Positions 8,601 to 16,720 of a stretch of 41,859 bases of DNA are shown here, in pieces; positions within the stretch are counted from its first letter, which is position 1; each line of letters starts with the position of its first letter. The DNA comes from Candidatus Nitromaritima sp. SCGC AAA288-L16. GTDB lineage: Bacteria > Nitrospinota > Nitrospinia > Nitrospinales > VA-1. Position numbers and translations under genes: made by a program. The stretch is taken from positions 1-41,859 of the forward strand of contig AQTY01000017.1 of assembly GCA_000372225.1 (NCBI GenBank), given 5' to 3'. A model generated the notes under the pieces. It did not search any database, was not told the origin of the DNA, and was given only the letters and a program-made list of their open reading frames with translations.

Positions 8601-9413
8601 ATGCCAGACATGCTCGATAAAATTTTTTGTGATAAGAAGATCGAGCTAGATACTGTAAAGCGCAAGCTTGCTCTGCCAGATGTTAAAATGCGTATCGCAA
8701 ATAATAATTATGAAATTCGTGATATTAGAATGCTCCTTGAGTCTACCACGAGATCATCTATTTTTGCCGAAATCAAACCTCGCACCCCATTTAAAGGTGA
8801 ACTTTTAAAAAATTTTAATCCAGTAGATCTAGCAAAAACTTATGCTGATAATGGAGCTTCTGCTCTCTCGATTCTTACAGAATCAAGTTATTTTGGTGGC
8901 AGTCTTTCAACTTTAGAAAAGGCGAGGGTATGTGTAAATATTCCTCTCCTGCGGAAAGATTTCATTTTTGACGAGTATCAGGTTTATGAGGCGAGAGCTT
9001 TTGGTGCAGATTTATTTCTACTGATAGCTACTTGGTTGGATAAAAATCAATTGGCCGACCTTCTTGCCCTAGGGAAGGAGTTAGGACTTTCTGCGCTAGT
9101 CGAAACACACAATGAAAATGATATGGAAAAGGCCTTTGAAGCTGGAGCTTCGATTCTTGGGATTAATAATAGAAACTTGACTAGTGGGAAAACGGATTTA
9201 AATATTGCTAGACGACTAATTCCAATCGCGCTTCAAGTACCTGAGAATCTCTTAGTTTGCGAGAGTGGTATTCACTCCAGGAGCGAAATAGAAGAGTTTG
9301 AAAATCTAGGGGCGCATGCTTTTTTAATTGGAGAAAGTTTGATGATCGCCGAAAATATTGGAGACAAGCTGAGGGAGTTTACAGGTGATAGAAAAATTTC
9401 AACCACGAATTAA
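8601..9413 (+). CDS. trpC: Indole-3-glycerol-phosphate synthase
   Basis: TrpC closes the indole ring from carboxyphenylamino-deoxyribulose phosphate. The 270-residue protein has the expected barrel motifs: MLDKIFCDKK at the N terminus, FAEIKPRTPFKG (the catalytic lysine strand, with a KPRTP variant of the usual KPxSP), LLRKDFIFDEYQVYEARAFGAD, LGINNRNL and CESGI. The start is uncertain: ATG 8601 was chosen. ATG 8610 begins exactly at the conserved MLDKI, and a TTG lies at 8583. The 3' end overlaps trpF by 29 bases. Confidence 0.94.
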   Translation: MPDMLDKIFCDKKIELDTVKRKLALPDVKMRIANNNYEIRDIRMLLESTTRSSIFAEIKPRTPFKGELLKNFNPVDLAKTYADNGASALSILTESSYFGGSLSTLEKARVCVNIPLLRKDFIFDEYQVYEARAFGADLFLLIATWLDKNQLADLLALGKELGLSALVETHNENDMEKAFEAGASILGINNRNLTSGKTDLNIARRLIPIALQVPENLLVCESGIHSRSEIEEFENLGAHAFLIGESLMIAENIGDKLREFTGDRKISTTN

Positions 9414-10020
9414 AGTTAAAGTATGCGGTACGACCAGTATCAAGGATGCCTTGTTTTCAGTTGAAAGTGGGGCTGATGCATTGGGTTTTATTTTTTATAA
9501 GAAAAGCCCGCGTTGCATATCTCAAAAGGAAGTTAAGGATATTGTTGCTCAATTACCACCTTTTGTTGAAACTGTAGGCGTCTTTGTTAACGAGACATCA
9601 GATAAAGTCAATCGTATTGCAGAGCAGTGCAGACTGACAGCTGTTCAACTTCATGGAGATGAATCTCCAGCGTTTTGCCGTCGTATTAAGAGACGTGTGA
9701 TCAAAGTATTTAGAGTTCAAGATGCTGATTCATTCAAAGGAATATCTAATTATGATGTCAGTGGGTTTTTACTTGACTCCTATAACGATGAGAGTCGTGG
9801 GGGTACTGGGAAAGTTTTTGATTGGAACCTTGCTCTTAGAGCAAAAAAACAAGGGCCAATAATACTTGCCGGTGGACTTAACCCCTATAATGTTTATACG
9901 GCTATTCACAGAGTGAAGCCTTATGGTGTGGATGTTTGTTCCGGTGTTGAGAAGTCTCCAGGAGTCAAGGATTTTATAAAGATAGATGAGTTTATAAAGT
10001 CTGTTCGCAAATTTCGTTAA
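9385..10020 (+). CDS. trpF: Phosphoribosylanthranilate isomerase
   Basis: TrpF performs the Amadori isomerisation of phosphoribosylanthranilate. The 211-residue barrel protein has the family motifs: KVKVCGTTS (catalytic Cys), ADALGFIFYKKSPRCIS, ETVGVFVN, AVQLHGDES, the catalytic Asp strand FLLDSYN..SRGGTGKVFDW, ILAGGLNPYNV and GVDVCSGVEKSPGVKD. The GTG start at 9385 lies inside the end of trpC and has a good GAGGGAG ribosome-binding site 7 bases upstream, which supports this start and coupling to trpC. It is separate from trpC, unlike the fused E. coli enzyme. Confidence 0.95.
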   Translation: MIEKFQPRIKVKVCGTTSIKDALFSVESGADALGFIFYKKSPRCISQKEVKDIVAQLPPFVETVGVFVNETSDKVNRIAEQCRLTAVQLHGDESPAFCRRIKRRVIKVFRVQDADSFKGISNYDVSGFLLDSYNDESRGGTGKVFDWNLALRAKKQGPIILAGGLNPYNVYTAIHRVKPYGVDVCSGVEKSPGVKDFIKIDEFIKSVRKFR

Positions 10021-10109
10021 AAAGTTTAATACATTTAATTAATTAAAATATTTTTATAGAAATCACATTTTTTCATTAACGGTCTATATAAATTAAATTA
10101 GATAAAATA

Positions 10110-11321
10110 ATGGATGATAACACCAAAAGTATGGAACTCCCTGACGCGCAGGGCCATTTCGGACCATTCGGTGGTAAATATGTAATAGAAACATTGATGC
10201 CCGCATTGGATTCATTAGAGCGTCTTTACGAAGAAGTTCGCAACGATCCAAAATTTCAAAGTGACTTAAAATATTATCTAAAGGAATATGTGGGGCGCCC
10301 AACGCCACTTTTTTTTGCGGAACGACTTACTAAACATCTAGGTGGAGCAAAGATTTATCTTAAGCGTGAAGACTTAAATCATACCGGGGCGCATAAGATT
10401 AATAATACTATTGGAAGCGCGCTTTTAACGCTTCGAATGGGGAAAAAACGAGTTATTGCTGAAACAGGTGCCGGGCAGCATGGAGTTGCCACAGCGACAG
10501 CCGCAGCTCTTTTTGGGTTGAAGTGTGATGTTTTTATGGGCGAAGAGGATATCAAGCGGCAGGCTCTTAACGTTTTTCGCATGAAACTGTTAGGAGCGAG
10601 GGTAGTTCCTGTCTCAGCAGGGACGCGTACTTTGAAGGATGCTACGAGTGAAGCCATTCGAGAGTGGATTACTTCTGTAGAAACCACACATTATATTATA
10701 GGCTCCGTAGTCGGGCCTCATCCATACCCTATGATAGTCCGTAATTTTCAGCGGGTCATAGGTGATGAGGTGTATGAACAAATTATGGAAATTGAAAAAC
10801 GATTGCCTGATCTTTGTGTAGCTTGTGTGGGTGGTGGTAGTAATGCAATGGGACTTTTTTATCCTTTTGTTCAAAATGAAAAAATAAGACTCGTGGGGGT
10901 CGAGGCTGCTGGTTTTGGCATTGAAACAGGGAAGCATGGGGCAACTCTAAGTCACGGTAGTACCGGGGTTCTGCATGGCATGATGAGTTATCTTCTGCAT
11001 GACGATGACGGACAAGTGCAGGAGGCACATTCGATTTCCGCGGGCCTAGATTATCCAGGTGTGGGATGTGAACATAGTTATCTTAAATCAACTGGACGTG
11101 CTGAATATGAAAGTATCACAGACGAAGAAGCGCTAGATGGTTTCAAATTGTTGTCGAATAAAGAAGGGATTATACCTGCGCTAGAGACGGCCCATGCAAT
11201 AGCGCACGTAGCTAAAATTGCTCCAAAAATGAATAAAAAAGAGATTATTGTTGTTTGCTTGTCTGGGAGAGGGGACAAGGATGTAAATCAGATAGCCGAT
11301 CGTATGGAGATGGGTTTGTGA
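10110..11321 (+). CDS. trpB: Tryptophan synthase beta subunit
   Basis: TrpB condenses indole with serine using PLP. The 403-residue protein is a TrpB1-type subunit: the N terminus has HFGPFGGKYVIETLMPAL, the PLP lysine is K96 in HTGAHKINN, the AETGAGQHGVATA loop follows, and the phosphate-binding GGGSNA is near residue 237. After trpF there is an 89-base very AT-rich gap, the largest in the operon, in which I see no terminator. The stop codon overlaps the trpA GTG start, so the alpha and beta subunits are made in step. Confidence 0.97.
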   Translation: MDDNTKSMELPDAQGHFGPFGGKYVIETLMPALDSLERLYEEVRNDPKFQSDLKYYLKEYVGRPTPLFFAERLTKHLGGAKIYLKREDLNHTGAHKINNTIGSALLTLRMGKKRVIAETGAGQHGVATATAAALFGLKCDVFMGEEDIKRQALNVFRMKLLGARVVPVSAGTRTLKDATSEAIREWITSVETTHYIIGSVVGPHPYPMIVRNFQRVIGDEVYEQIMEIEKRLPDLCVACVGGGSNAMGLFYPFVQNEKIRLVGVEAAGFGIETGKHGATLSHGSTGVLHGMMSYLLHDDDGQVQEAHSISAGLDYPGVGCEHSYLKSTGRAEYESITDEEALDGFKLLSNKEGIIPALETAHAIAHVAKIAPKMNKKEIIVVCLSGRGDKDVNQIADRMEMGL

Positions 11322-12121
11322 ATCGCATAACAAACTGTTTTAAAAAAATAAAAAATGAAAAACGAAAAGCTCTTGTAGTTTTCATTACTGCGGGAGATCC
11401 AGACCTTGAGGAAACTAAAAGCATTCTTGATGTTATAGATGATAGCGGAGCAGATATCATTGAATTAGGAGTTCCCTTCTCAGATCCGCTAGCAGATGGT
11501 CCAATAATTCAGGCTGCGTCATTGCGCTCTCTTAAAAGTGGAACAACTTTAAAGAAAATTATTTCCCTTGTTCAGGAAATTCGCAAAACTCGAGACCTTC
11601 CCATTGTTCTAATGACAAGTTTTAACCCTGTATTCGTTTACGGTGAACAACAGTTTGTCAAAGATGCAGTATTTGTTGGGGTTGATGGAGTTATTATTCC
11701 AGACCTTCCTCCTGAAGAGGCGGCTGAATTTTCCGTTTATGCTGAGAAAAAGGGTCTTGATGTGATACATCTGTTAGCACCTACTAGTCCAGATGAACGA
11801 ATACGTATGGTTGCTAAAAAGGGACGAGGGTTTATTTATTATATTTCTCTTACAGGGACTACTGGTGTGCGCGTGCAATTGGCAGAGGGCTTAGGTGATA
11901 AAGTGGCATCTATTAAACAAAGTTCAGATATCCCAGTTCTTATCGGTTTTGGTATTTCAAACCCCGACTTGGCGCGAGAAGCGACCAAGTTTTCTGATGG
12001 CGTTATTGTTGGGAGTGCTGTTGTAAAATTGATTGAAAGCAACTCTGATCCTATTCAAAGAAATAAAAAATTAACCGAATTTATTAGTTCAATAAAACAA
12101 GCCATCAGTGATCCCCGTTAA
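11318..12121 (+). CDS. trpA: Tryptophan synthase alpha subunit
   Basis: TrpA cleaves indole-3-glycerol phosphate and channels indole to TrpB. The 267-residue protein has the catalytic glutamate strand in DIIELGVPFSDPLADGP, the PDLPPEE segment and the YYISLTGTTGVR phosphate-loop region. I place the start at GTG 11318, overlapping the trpB stop (GTGA). The frame is also open back to an ATG at 11255, but that would add 21 non-conserved residues within trpB. The GTG start gives the usual TrpA N terminus, a short helix before FITAGDP. Confidence 0.95.
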   Translation: MNRITNCFKKIKNEKRKALVVFITAGDPDLEETKSILDVIDDSGADIIELGVPFSDPLADGPIIQAASLRSLKSGTTLKKIISLVQEIRKTRDLPIVLMTSFNPVFVYGEQQFVKDAVFVGVDGVIIPDLPPEEAAEFSVYAEKKGLDVIHLLAPTSPDERIRMVAKKGRGFIYYISLTGTTGVRVQLAEGLGDKVASIKQSSDIPVLIGFGISNPDLAREATKFSDGVIVGSAVVKLIESNSDPIQRNKKLTEFISSIKQAISDPR

Positions 12122-12148
12122 ATTAGCGTTTTCTATCGCCCCACTCCT

Positions 12149-12823
12149 GTGATTTCTGTTATCATTCCCGCCTTTAATGAAGAGAGATCCATCGGGCTTG
12201 TCATTAAAAGTCTTCCTCAAAATAAAATAAAAGAAATTATTGTTGTTAATAACGGTTCAACTGATAAGACTGCTTATATTGCAAAAAAGCATGGTGCTAG
12301 GGTAGTTGATGAGGCCTATCGTGGTTATGGTGCTGCCTGCCTTAAAGGAATTTCTGAAGTTAATGATCCTGAGATAGTTGTTTTTGTTGATGGTGACTTT
12401 AGTGATTTTCCTGAAGAAATTGAAAATTTAGTTAAACCAATTATCGAAAATCGGGCAGACTTTGTGTTAGGGAGCCGTATGATTTATCCCGAAAGCCGAG
12501 CCGCTTTATTACCTCAGGCCAGATATGGAAACCTTTTGGCAGTATTTCTTATACGTTTTTTTTTTCGACATCAATTTACTGATCTTGGGCCATTTCGAGC
12601 AATTCGTTACAAGTCGTTAGAAGAAATACATGTGGTTGATAAAAACTTTGGGTGGACAGTTGAAATGCAGATAAAGGCAGTAAAGCATGGTTTGCGTATT
12701 ATGGAAATTCCAGTGCACTACAGAAAGCGTATCGGTGTATCTAAAATTACCGGGACTATATCTGGAACTTTCAAGGCGGGTACGAAAATAATCTTCACGA
12801 TATTTAAATATTTGTTAACCTAA
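12149..12823 (+). CDS. Family 2 glycosyltransferase (dolichyl-phosphate-mannose synthase-like)
   Basis: The 224-residue protein is a GT-A fold transferase. It opens with VIIPAFNEERSI, has the nucleotide-sugar region VVNNGSTDKT and the metal-binding DGD at residues 81-83. The GSRM and GPFRAIR segments are typical of small GT2 enzymes that glycosylate polyprenyl phosphate. The C terminus has weak hydrophobic character but no clear multi-pass domain. The start is GTG at 12149, immediately before the first beta strand. It lies 27 bases after trpA and may be cotranscribed with the trp operon, though no metabolic link is evident. The sugar donor and acceptor cannot be told from sequence. Confidence 0.85.
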   Translation: MISVIIPAFNEERSIGLVIKSLPQNKIKEIIVVNNGSTDKTAYIAKKHGARVVDEAYRGYGAACLKGISEVNDPEIVVFVDGDFSDFPEEIENLVKPIIENRADFVLGSRMIYPESRAALLPQARYGNLLAVFLIRFFFRHQFTDLGPFRAIRYKSLEEIHVVDKNFGWTVEMQIKAVKHGLRIMEIPVHYRKRIGVSKITGTISGTFKAGTKIIFTIFKYLLT

Positions 12824-12858
12824 TTCCTCAAATATTACAAACTTCAGCGTTGAGATAA

Positions 12859-13665
12859 ATGTTTTCCTTTTCTGTAAAAGCCTCGTCAGTGTTAAAAGTT
12901 ACGCTCTTATTGCTCATGGTTTTTTTTTGGGGTTCGAATTTTTGTTATGGGAATGACTCCATTAAAGAGTTGATACACGGTAGGCTGAGCGCGGATAAAA
13001 AGACATTGGATTTAAGTGGAGGAAAGATTGGCCCTCGTGGGGCCAAAGTCTTGGCAGGTATGAGTCTGCTTTCGAATGTAGAGATACTTCTATTACAAGG
13101 AAACAAGATCAAATATGCAGGGATAAAAAATCTGGCAAAATCACCTCATTCCGCAAATCTCAAACACCTTGATCTATGGGGTAATATGATTGGAGATATG
13201 GGGCTAAAAGTTCTTTCTGAATCAAGTTTTTTAAAAGGACTGGAGGTTCTAAAACTCTGGAAAAATGAAATAGGTGACGATAGTTTGGAGTTAATGGTCA
13301 AGTCTTCTAATTTTAAGCAGTTGAAGACTCTTATGCTAAACGACAATATGGTCACTCCAGTCGGAGCGGGTTATTTGGCAAACCCGGATGTGTTTCCTCA
13401 GTTGGAAACACTAAATTTATTTCGTAATTCAATTGGAGACGAGGGTGCTCTCGCGTTTTCGCGTTCAAAACCATTCGTTAACCTAAAGTCTTTTTATCTT
13501 GGGGAAAATAATCTTTCAGATAATGGAGCAATAGCACTCATAAAATCAAATTCCTTCCCAAACCTTGAAGTTTTGGATATGGTAAAAAACCATTTGGGCG
13601 AAGAGACGACGACCGCCGCCTTTATGTCCCGTAAAAAGAATAAAGTTCAAATTATCATTCGTTAA
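12859..13665 (+). CDS. Exported leucine-rich-repeat protein
   Basis: The 268-residue protein starts with a signal peptide: a basic start, a hydrophobic core at about residues 11-27, and likely cleavage near residue 31 before NDSIKEL. The mature part is about eight 27-residue repeats of the form L..LDLW.N.IGD.GL..L..S..L..L, the same class as the cytosolic LRR protein at 2492-3403. It should fold as a small horseshoe in the periplasm or at the cell surface; no lipobox or outer-membrane anchor is visible. It follows the glycosyltransferase by 35 bases. Role unknown, probably protein binding. Confidence 0.82.
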   Translation: MFSFSVKASSVLKVTLLLLMVFFWGSNFCYGNDSIKELIHGRLSADKKTLDLSGGKIGPRGAKVLAGMSLLSNVEILLLQGNKIKYAGIKNLAKSPHSANLKHLDLWGNMIGDMGLKVLSESSFLKGLEVLKLWKNEIGDDSLELMVKSSNFKQLKTLMLNDNMVTPVGAGYLANPDVFPQLETLNLFRNSIGDEGALAFSRSKPFVNLKSFYLGENNLSDNGAIALIKSNSFPNLEVLDMVKNHLGEETTTAAFMSRKKNKVQIIIR

Positions 13666-13739
13666 ACCTAAGCGGCATGAAATCCTTATCTATGGCTGCA
13701 GATTTCGGTTAATGTAAGTGAATTTTTAATATTGAATTT

Positions 13740-15881
13740 ATGACTCTGATAGGAAAAATAATTGCACCGATAGCTTTGGTATTTATGTTGTGTGGTGTTA
13801 TGCCGGTTCAGTCAGCAGAATTCTATCCGTACCCGTCTATAGGTGACGGTAAACGCGGTATAGATGTGGTTTTGACTTTAGTTGATGGAATTGCTACTAA
13901 CCCACATGGAAATATATACATTTCTCATCGTTCTCAGAACCGTATTCGCAAACTTAGCACGAATGGCACCATCACTACTATCGCTGGTAATGGTATTGCT
14001 GGGTTTTCTGGTGATGGCGGGCCTGCCCTGGAATCTTCTTTGAATTTTCCGGCTGGTTTGGCTTTTGATAAAGGGAACCTTTATATAGCTGATCGTAATA
14101 ATCATCGTATCCGAAAAATTGATTCAAATGGAATTATTACTACAGTTGCTGGGACAGGAATACCAGGGTGTTGTAACGATAATGGTCTTGCGGTAGAAGC
14201 ACATCTTCATTTTCCTTCAGATGTTGATGTCGATACTGAAGGGAATCTATATATTTCGGATCGATCCAATAACCGCATCCGAAAAGTTAATTCTGATGGG
14301 ATTATTACAACCATAGCTGGACTGGGGGAACCCGGGTATGGAGGAGATTTTGGACCAGCGGATAAAGCACTCCTGAAATACCCATTTGGTATTAGCCTTG
14401 ATAATAAAGGGAATTTTTACATTGCAGATCGAGGTAATAACCGAGTACGTAAAATTGATCAGCGGGGAATCATTACCACAATTGCTGGAGATGGTACCCA
14501 TTCATTTGGCGGAGACTATGGTCCAGCAAATCAATCAAGCTTGGCATTTCCAACAGATGTAATTGTCGATTCGCTGGGAGTGATTTACATAGCCGACCGT
14601 AATAATAATCGTGTTCGTAAGATTGACCGGTTGGGTGTTATTACTACTTTAATGGGATTAAGTCAGACCGAATTTAATGGAGATAATGAAATTTCAGCAG
14701 AAACTACCTTGCATCTCCCTTTTGCTTTAGCTCTTAATGGTGAAGACCGTTTGCTGGTTGTGGATCGCAATCACTTTCGAGTGAGAGAGGTTAGGCTTCA
14801 AAGTAATCAAGTCGAAACAGTAGCAGGTAATGGAACCTTTTTATTCAGAGGAGATGGGGGTCCAGGTGGTGGTGCTACTTTGGATGCACCGTCAGGAATT
14901 GCCGTAGACAGTAAAGGGAATGTGTTGTTTGCTGATCGTTTACACCAGCGAATACGAAGGGTTGGGAGTAATGGCATTATCGAGACCGTAATAGGAAATG
15001 GAAAACAGGGAAATGAAGGTAATGGGCGACCGGGTATTGAGGCAACGCTTCACCTTCCAGAGGTTTTAGTAATGGACCACGAAGATAACATTTACTTAAC
15101 TCAACGCACCGGGAATGCTTGGATCATCCGTAAGTCCAATGCCGAAGGTATTATTACGCATTTTGCTGGCAATGGAAGACAAGGAAATACTGGAGATGGA
15201 GGACCTGCGATAGAGGCCTCGTTTCATACTATTAGTGACATAGCGGCGGACGGTAGTGGTAATATTTTTATTGCAGATTCAATCAATAGAAATATTCGTA
15301 AGATCGATAAAAAGGGGATTATTTCTATGATTGCCGAAGCTAACTTAGAGGCGCTGGGGACAGAAGTTCACCCAAATGGTATTGTTGTTGACAAAGTAGG
15401 TAGTATTTTTTTTTCGGATTCGGGTAGCAGCAAAGTTTATAAAATAGATATGAGTGGTGCTATCACATTAATTGCAGGAACTGGTGATTTTGGTGATCAC
15501 GGAGATGAAGGACCAGCTCTGGAAGCCGGCCTTAGATCACCTGGAGGGTTAGCAATTGGGCCAGATGGATTTTTGTACATTGCAGAGCAGACAACCCACC
15601 GCATTCGTAAGGTAGATTCAAGTGGGATTATCACTGGGTATGTAGGTACTGGAAAATTTGGATATTCAGGCGATGGAGGACCAGCGATTGAAGCGAATAT
15701 TAAAACTCCGTTTCGTATGGGTTTTGATAGGGAGGGGAATCTTTATTTTTCTGATCGAGACAACAATCGTATTCGAAAAGTTGACACCAGTGGTGTAATA
15801 ACTACCATTGCAGGACATAGTAACATCGGTTGGTTGCAAGATGGACTAGAGGTTCGCATTACAGTGCATAATTTCCCGTAA
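13740..15881 (+). CDS. Exported NHL-repeat double beta-propeller protein
   Basis: The 713-residue protein has a signal peptide with a likely cut after QSA at about residue 26. The rest is filled by 12 repeats of about 56 residues carrying the NHL pattern GNLYIADR.NNRIRKID..GIITTIAG.G..G..GDGGPA..A.L..P. Twelve units suggest two six-bladed propellers in tandem. The eighth, ninth and tenth repeats are the most diverged. Such proteins are usually extracellular or periplasmic interaction platforms; no catalytic residues can be recognised. The region is repetitive at the protein level, but the DNA repeats are diverged, so an assembly collapse is not evident. Confidence 0.88.
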   Translation: MTLIGKIIAPIALVFMLCGVMPVQSAEFYPYPSIGDGKRGIDVVLTLVDGIATNPHGNIYISHRSQNRIRKLSTNGTITTIAGNGIAGFSGDGGPALESSLNFPAGLAFDKGNLYIADRNNHRIRKIDSNGIITTVAGTGIPGCCNDNGLAVEAHLHFPSDVDVDTEGNLYISDRSNNRIRKVNSDGIITTIAGLGEPGYGGDFGPADKALLKYPFGISLDNKGNFYIADRGNNRVRKIDQRGIITTIAGDGTHSFGGDYGPANQSSLAFPTDVIVDSLGVIYIADRNNNRVRKIDRLGVITTLMGLSQTEFNGDNEISAETTLHLPFALALNGEDRLLVVDRNHFRVREVRLQSNQVETVAGNGTFLFRGDGGPGGGATLDAPSGIAVDSKGNVLFADRLHQRIRRVGSNGIIETVIGNGKQGNEGNGRPGIEATLHLPEVLVMDHEDNIYLTQRTGNAWIIRKSNAEGIITHFAGNGRQGNTGDGGPAIEASFHTISDIAADGSGNIFIADSINRNIRKIDKKGIISMIAEANLEALGTEVHPNGIVVDKVGSIFFSDSGSSKVYKIDMSGAITLIAGTGDFGDHGDEGPALEAGLRSPGGLAIGPDGFLYIAEQTTHRIRKVDSSGIITGYVGTGKFGYSGDGGPAIEANIKTPFRMGFDREGNLYFSDRDNNRIRKVDTSGVITTIAGHSNIGWLQDGLEVRITVHNFP

Positions 15882-15912
15882 TTATTTTAACCATTGACAG
15901 AATAGGCATATT

Positions 15913-15937
15913 TCACACTTGCTTATAAAACGTGTGA
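15913..15937. terminator. Weak hairpin between the convergent NHL and PilZ genes
   Basis: TCACAC and GTGTGA form a 6-bp stem around a 13-base AT-rich loop, followed on the plus strand by TATTTTAATT. It lies between the ends of two convergent genes, where a bidirectional terminator is expected. The stem is short. Confidence 0.35.
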
Positions 15938-15957
15938 TATTTTAATTGAAATTGTAG

Positions 15958-16338
15958 TTATATTTTTTTAGCCAGAGCGAGATCTCTTAATTGTTGCAAG
16001 TAGTTAGTGTTCGGGGTTTTAAATTTTAAACCTATTTCATAATTCATATGGTACCGGGGATCCTCCCTAAAAATCGAACGTGTGACCTCACAAGCTAATA
16101 AGTTGCTTTCAAGGTGCATAATTTTCGGCATTTCTAATTCGAATTTCACGCCTAATTTAAGTGTTTTTTTTGATTCGATGCATAATCCACCTGTGGAGAG
16201 ATCAACGATTCGGATTGTTGCAACCCCCATTTTATTATCTCCCTTAACCAACTCGTGCGCATGACCTTTTTTAATGATGCTAGTAAGTTGTTTTATGCCG
16301 ACGCGGAGAGATATTCTTTGGTCTTTATTTATGCTCAT
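15958..16338 (-). CDS. PilZ-domain protein (probable cyclic-di-GMP receptor)
   Basis: The 126-residue protein shows the two PilZ signatures: an N-terminal RxxxR (RISLR, near residue 8) and DLSTGG in the first beta strands, matching D/NxSxxG. It is a single domain with no output module, so it would act by binding a partner when c-di-GMP is present. ATG 16338 was chosen; a TTG at 16344 would add two residues. It is convergent with the NHL gene. Upstream it is separated by 111 bases from the junction at 16449/16450, so its true upstream neighbour may lie outside the window. Confidence 0.88.
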   Translation of the reverse strand: MSINKDQRISLRVGIKQLTSIIKKGHAHELVKGDNKMGVATIRIVDLSTGGLCIESKKTLKLGVKFELEMPKIMHLESNLLACEVTRSIFREDPRYHMNYEIGLKFKTPNTNYLQQLRDLALAKKI

Positions 16339-16449
16339 ACTCAAAGATTTTTCTCTTTGATGGTTGTTTAGCTATTTTCTGCTTATTGGTTGGATTTAGC
16401 TTGGTTTGGATTATGAGTTTTTTTCAAAATCAATAATCAACTCTTCAGC

Positions 16450-16481
16450 TAGGGATAAAGGCCTTCATGAGCAGGCGATTG
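16450..16481. repeat. Inverted repeat arm 2 (pairs with 1-32)
   Basis: These 32 bases are the exact reverse complement of bases 1-32. The match ends precisely at 16450, which is taken as the junction. Downstream sequence beyond 16481 cannot be compared because its counterpart would lie left of the window. Confidence 0.95.
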
Positions 16482-16720
16482 ACCAATACATAAAATACTT
16501 AGAAAAAACAAAAATTAATACCGCTTCCAGAGCAATGGTTGCTCACACAATAGGTCAAATATATATGGAATTAAGTAACTGTCAGGAAGGACTAATATGG
16601 CTATTTCAAGCTGAAGAGGGAGAGACAACATACCACCGTGCTGCTGAACTGAAAAAAAATATTGACACATGTTTAGCAACAATAAATTCATTAGAGCCAA
16701 AAAATCTCAACGCAAAGTGA
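16450..16720 (+). pseudogene. C-terminal part of the membrane TPR gene, detached from its start
   Basis: From 16450 the frame reads RDKGLHEQAIDQYIKYLEKTKIN and continues as two TPR-like helix pairs to the stop at 16720. The open frame extends upstream to an ATG at 16406, but the 15 residues so encoded (MDYEFFSKSIINSSA) are unrelated to the membrane-anchor sequence that precedes the same RDKGLHEQAI at 1-211. I therefore treat 16406-16449 as foreign flank. Joined to 1-211 the protein is 149 residues with one membrane helix. The end overlaps the batD start by 52 bases. It is called a pseudogene only for the arrangement shown here; it may be intact in the real chromosome. Confidence 0.7.

Noticed and set aside
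13740..15881. CRISPR-like or minisatellite DNA repeats in the NHL and LRR genes
   Set aside because: The periodicity is at protein level; the DNA copies are diverged, in frame and span whole open reading frames.
1..16481. A phage-type or shufflon-like invertible switch with its own recombinase
   Set aside because: No serine or tyrosine recombinase gene lies in the window, and the repeat is ordinary coding sequence of the split gene rather than a recognisable crossover site. A switch remains possible only with a recombinase elsewhere.
16300..16500. The skew change near 16450 as a replication origin or terminus
   Set aside because: No dnaA, dnaN, DnaA-box cluster or dif-like site is visible there, and the change coincides with a broken gene and an inverted repeat, which a rearrangement or misjoin explains better.
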